Positions 63,962-64,000 of a stretch of 64,000 bases of DNA are shown piece by piece. Every line of letters starts with the position of its first letter. Position 1 is the stretch's first letter. The translations under genes and the position numbers were made by a program. The DNA lies in the NCBI RefSeq assembly GCF_900637955.1, contig NZ_LR134476.1, positions 1,612,001 to 1,676,000 of the forward strand, given 5' to 3'. The notes beneath the pieces are model-generated. The model made no database searches. It had not been told where the DNA came from and was given only the letters and a program-made list of their open reading frames with translations. This DNA comes from Trueperella bialowiezensis. Its GTDB lineage: Bacteria > Actinomycetota > Actinomycetes > Actinomycetales > Actinomycetaceae.

Positions 63962-64000
63962 CTAGTCGCGGACGGCGTCGCTGCCAAATTCAGTGGCGAC
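63962..64000 (-). CDS. Possible 3' end of a convergent gene (partial)
   Basis: On the minus strand the last 12 codons before TAG 63962-63964 read VATEFGSDAVRD, which looks like a coding C-terminus, and the gene would continue beyond the window. Only 39 bp are visible, so nothing can be said about function. Confidence 0.3.
   Translation of the reverse strand, partial: VATEFGSDAVRD

Overview
The window is GC-rich actinobacterial chromosome. Markers include a GlgE/Pep2/TreS glycogen pathway, NucS mismatch endonuclease, UvrD2, a UPF0182 membrane protein, DUF2550 and DUF3151 proteins, a DivIVA-like coiled coil, and an sdhC-sdhA-sdhB order with a long single-chain cytochrome b. Gene content and frequent GTG/TTG starts with strong Shine-Dalgarno sites would suit the Actinomycetaceae (Trueperella/Arcanobacterium-like). 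That placement is inference, since no rRNA is present.

Layout. 1-7.6 kb: complete F1Fo ATP synthase operon (atpB-E-F-H-A-G-D-C) behind a partial AtpI-like gene, followed by DUF2550. 7.7-9.5 kb: nucS, a small zinc-motif protein overlapping it, and an alpha/beta hydrolase. 9.6-13.9 kb: a DivIVA-like coiled-coil gene divergent from an unrecognised envelope operon (acidic-tailed membrane protein, lipoprotein, YbbN-like thioredoxin/TPR protein). 13.9-20.9 kb: maltodextrin locus, with LacI regulator + GH13 glucosidase divergent from malE-malF-malG. 21-24.3 kb: metF-metE. 24.7-38.7 kb: alpha-glucan block (glgE-treS-pep2-glgB operon, glgP, trpS, glgX). 38.9-49.5 kb: a conserved actinobacterial housekeeping neighbourhood (nudC, uvrD2, ThiF-like, DUF2342, PDZ/S16 protease, PPA1309-like, UPF0182). 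49.5-57.2 kb: accessory region with orphan small acidic genes resembling immunity proteins, a remnant of a toxin C-terminus, an ArsR-MFS metal module, SulP, initiator tRNA-Met, and a truncated zeta-toxin behind a possible partner gene. 57.6-63.9 kb: BrnQ, a ChaA-type cation/proton exchanger and sdhCAB.

How the genes fit together. MalEFG imports maltodextrins; no MalK-type ATPase is encoded here. The GH13 enzyme trims them. TreS and Pep2 turn trehalose/maltose into maltose-1-phosphate, GlgE polymerises it, GlgB branches it, and GlgP and GlgX degrade the glucan. Import, synthesis and breakdown of storage glucan therefore sit within about 25 kb.

The signals least explained by known genes are: (i) the 49.5-51.7 kb orphan/immunity-like cluster, including a 25-codon toxin-like tail 4 nt upstream of a small gene and an in-frame TAG splitting another; (ii) the broken zeta-toxin gene beside an inverted-repeat motif that recurs 3 kb away; (iii) paired 20-bp AT-rich repeats and tandem repeats between glgP and glgE; (iv) three 22-bp-spaced repeats upstream of brnQ; (v) a histone-H1-like Lys/Ala/Thr tail on GlgE. 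I found no CRISPR array, prophage or intact insertion sequence. No search or folding program was run; all family calls come from reading motifs.
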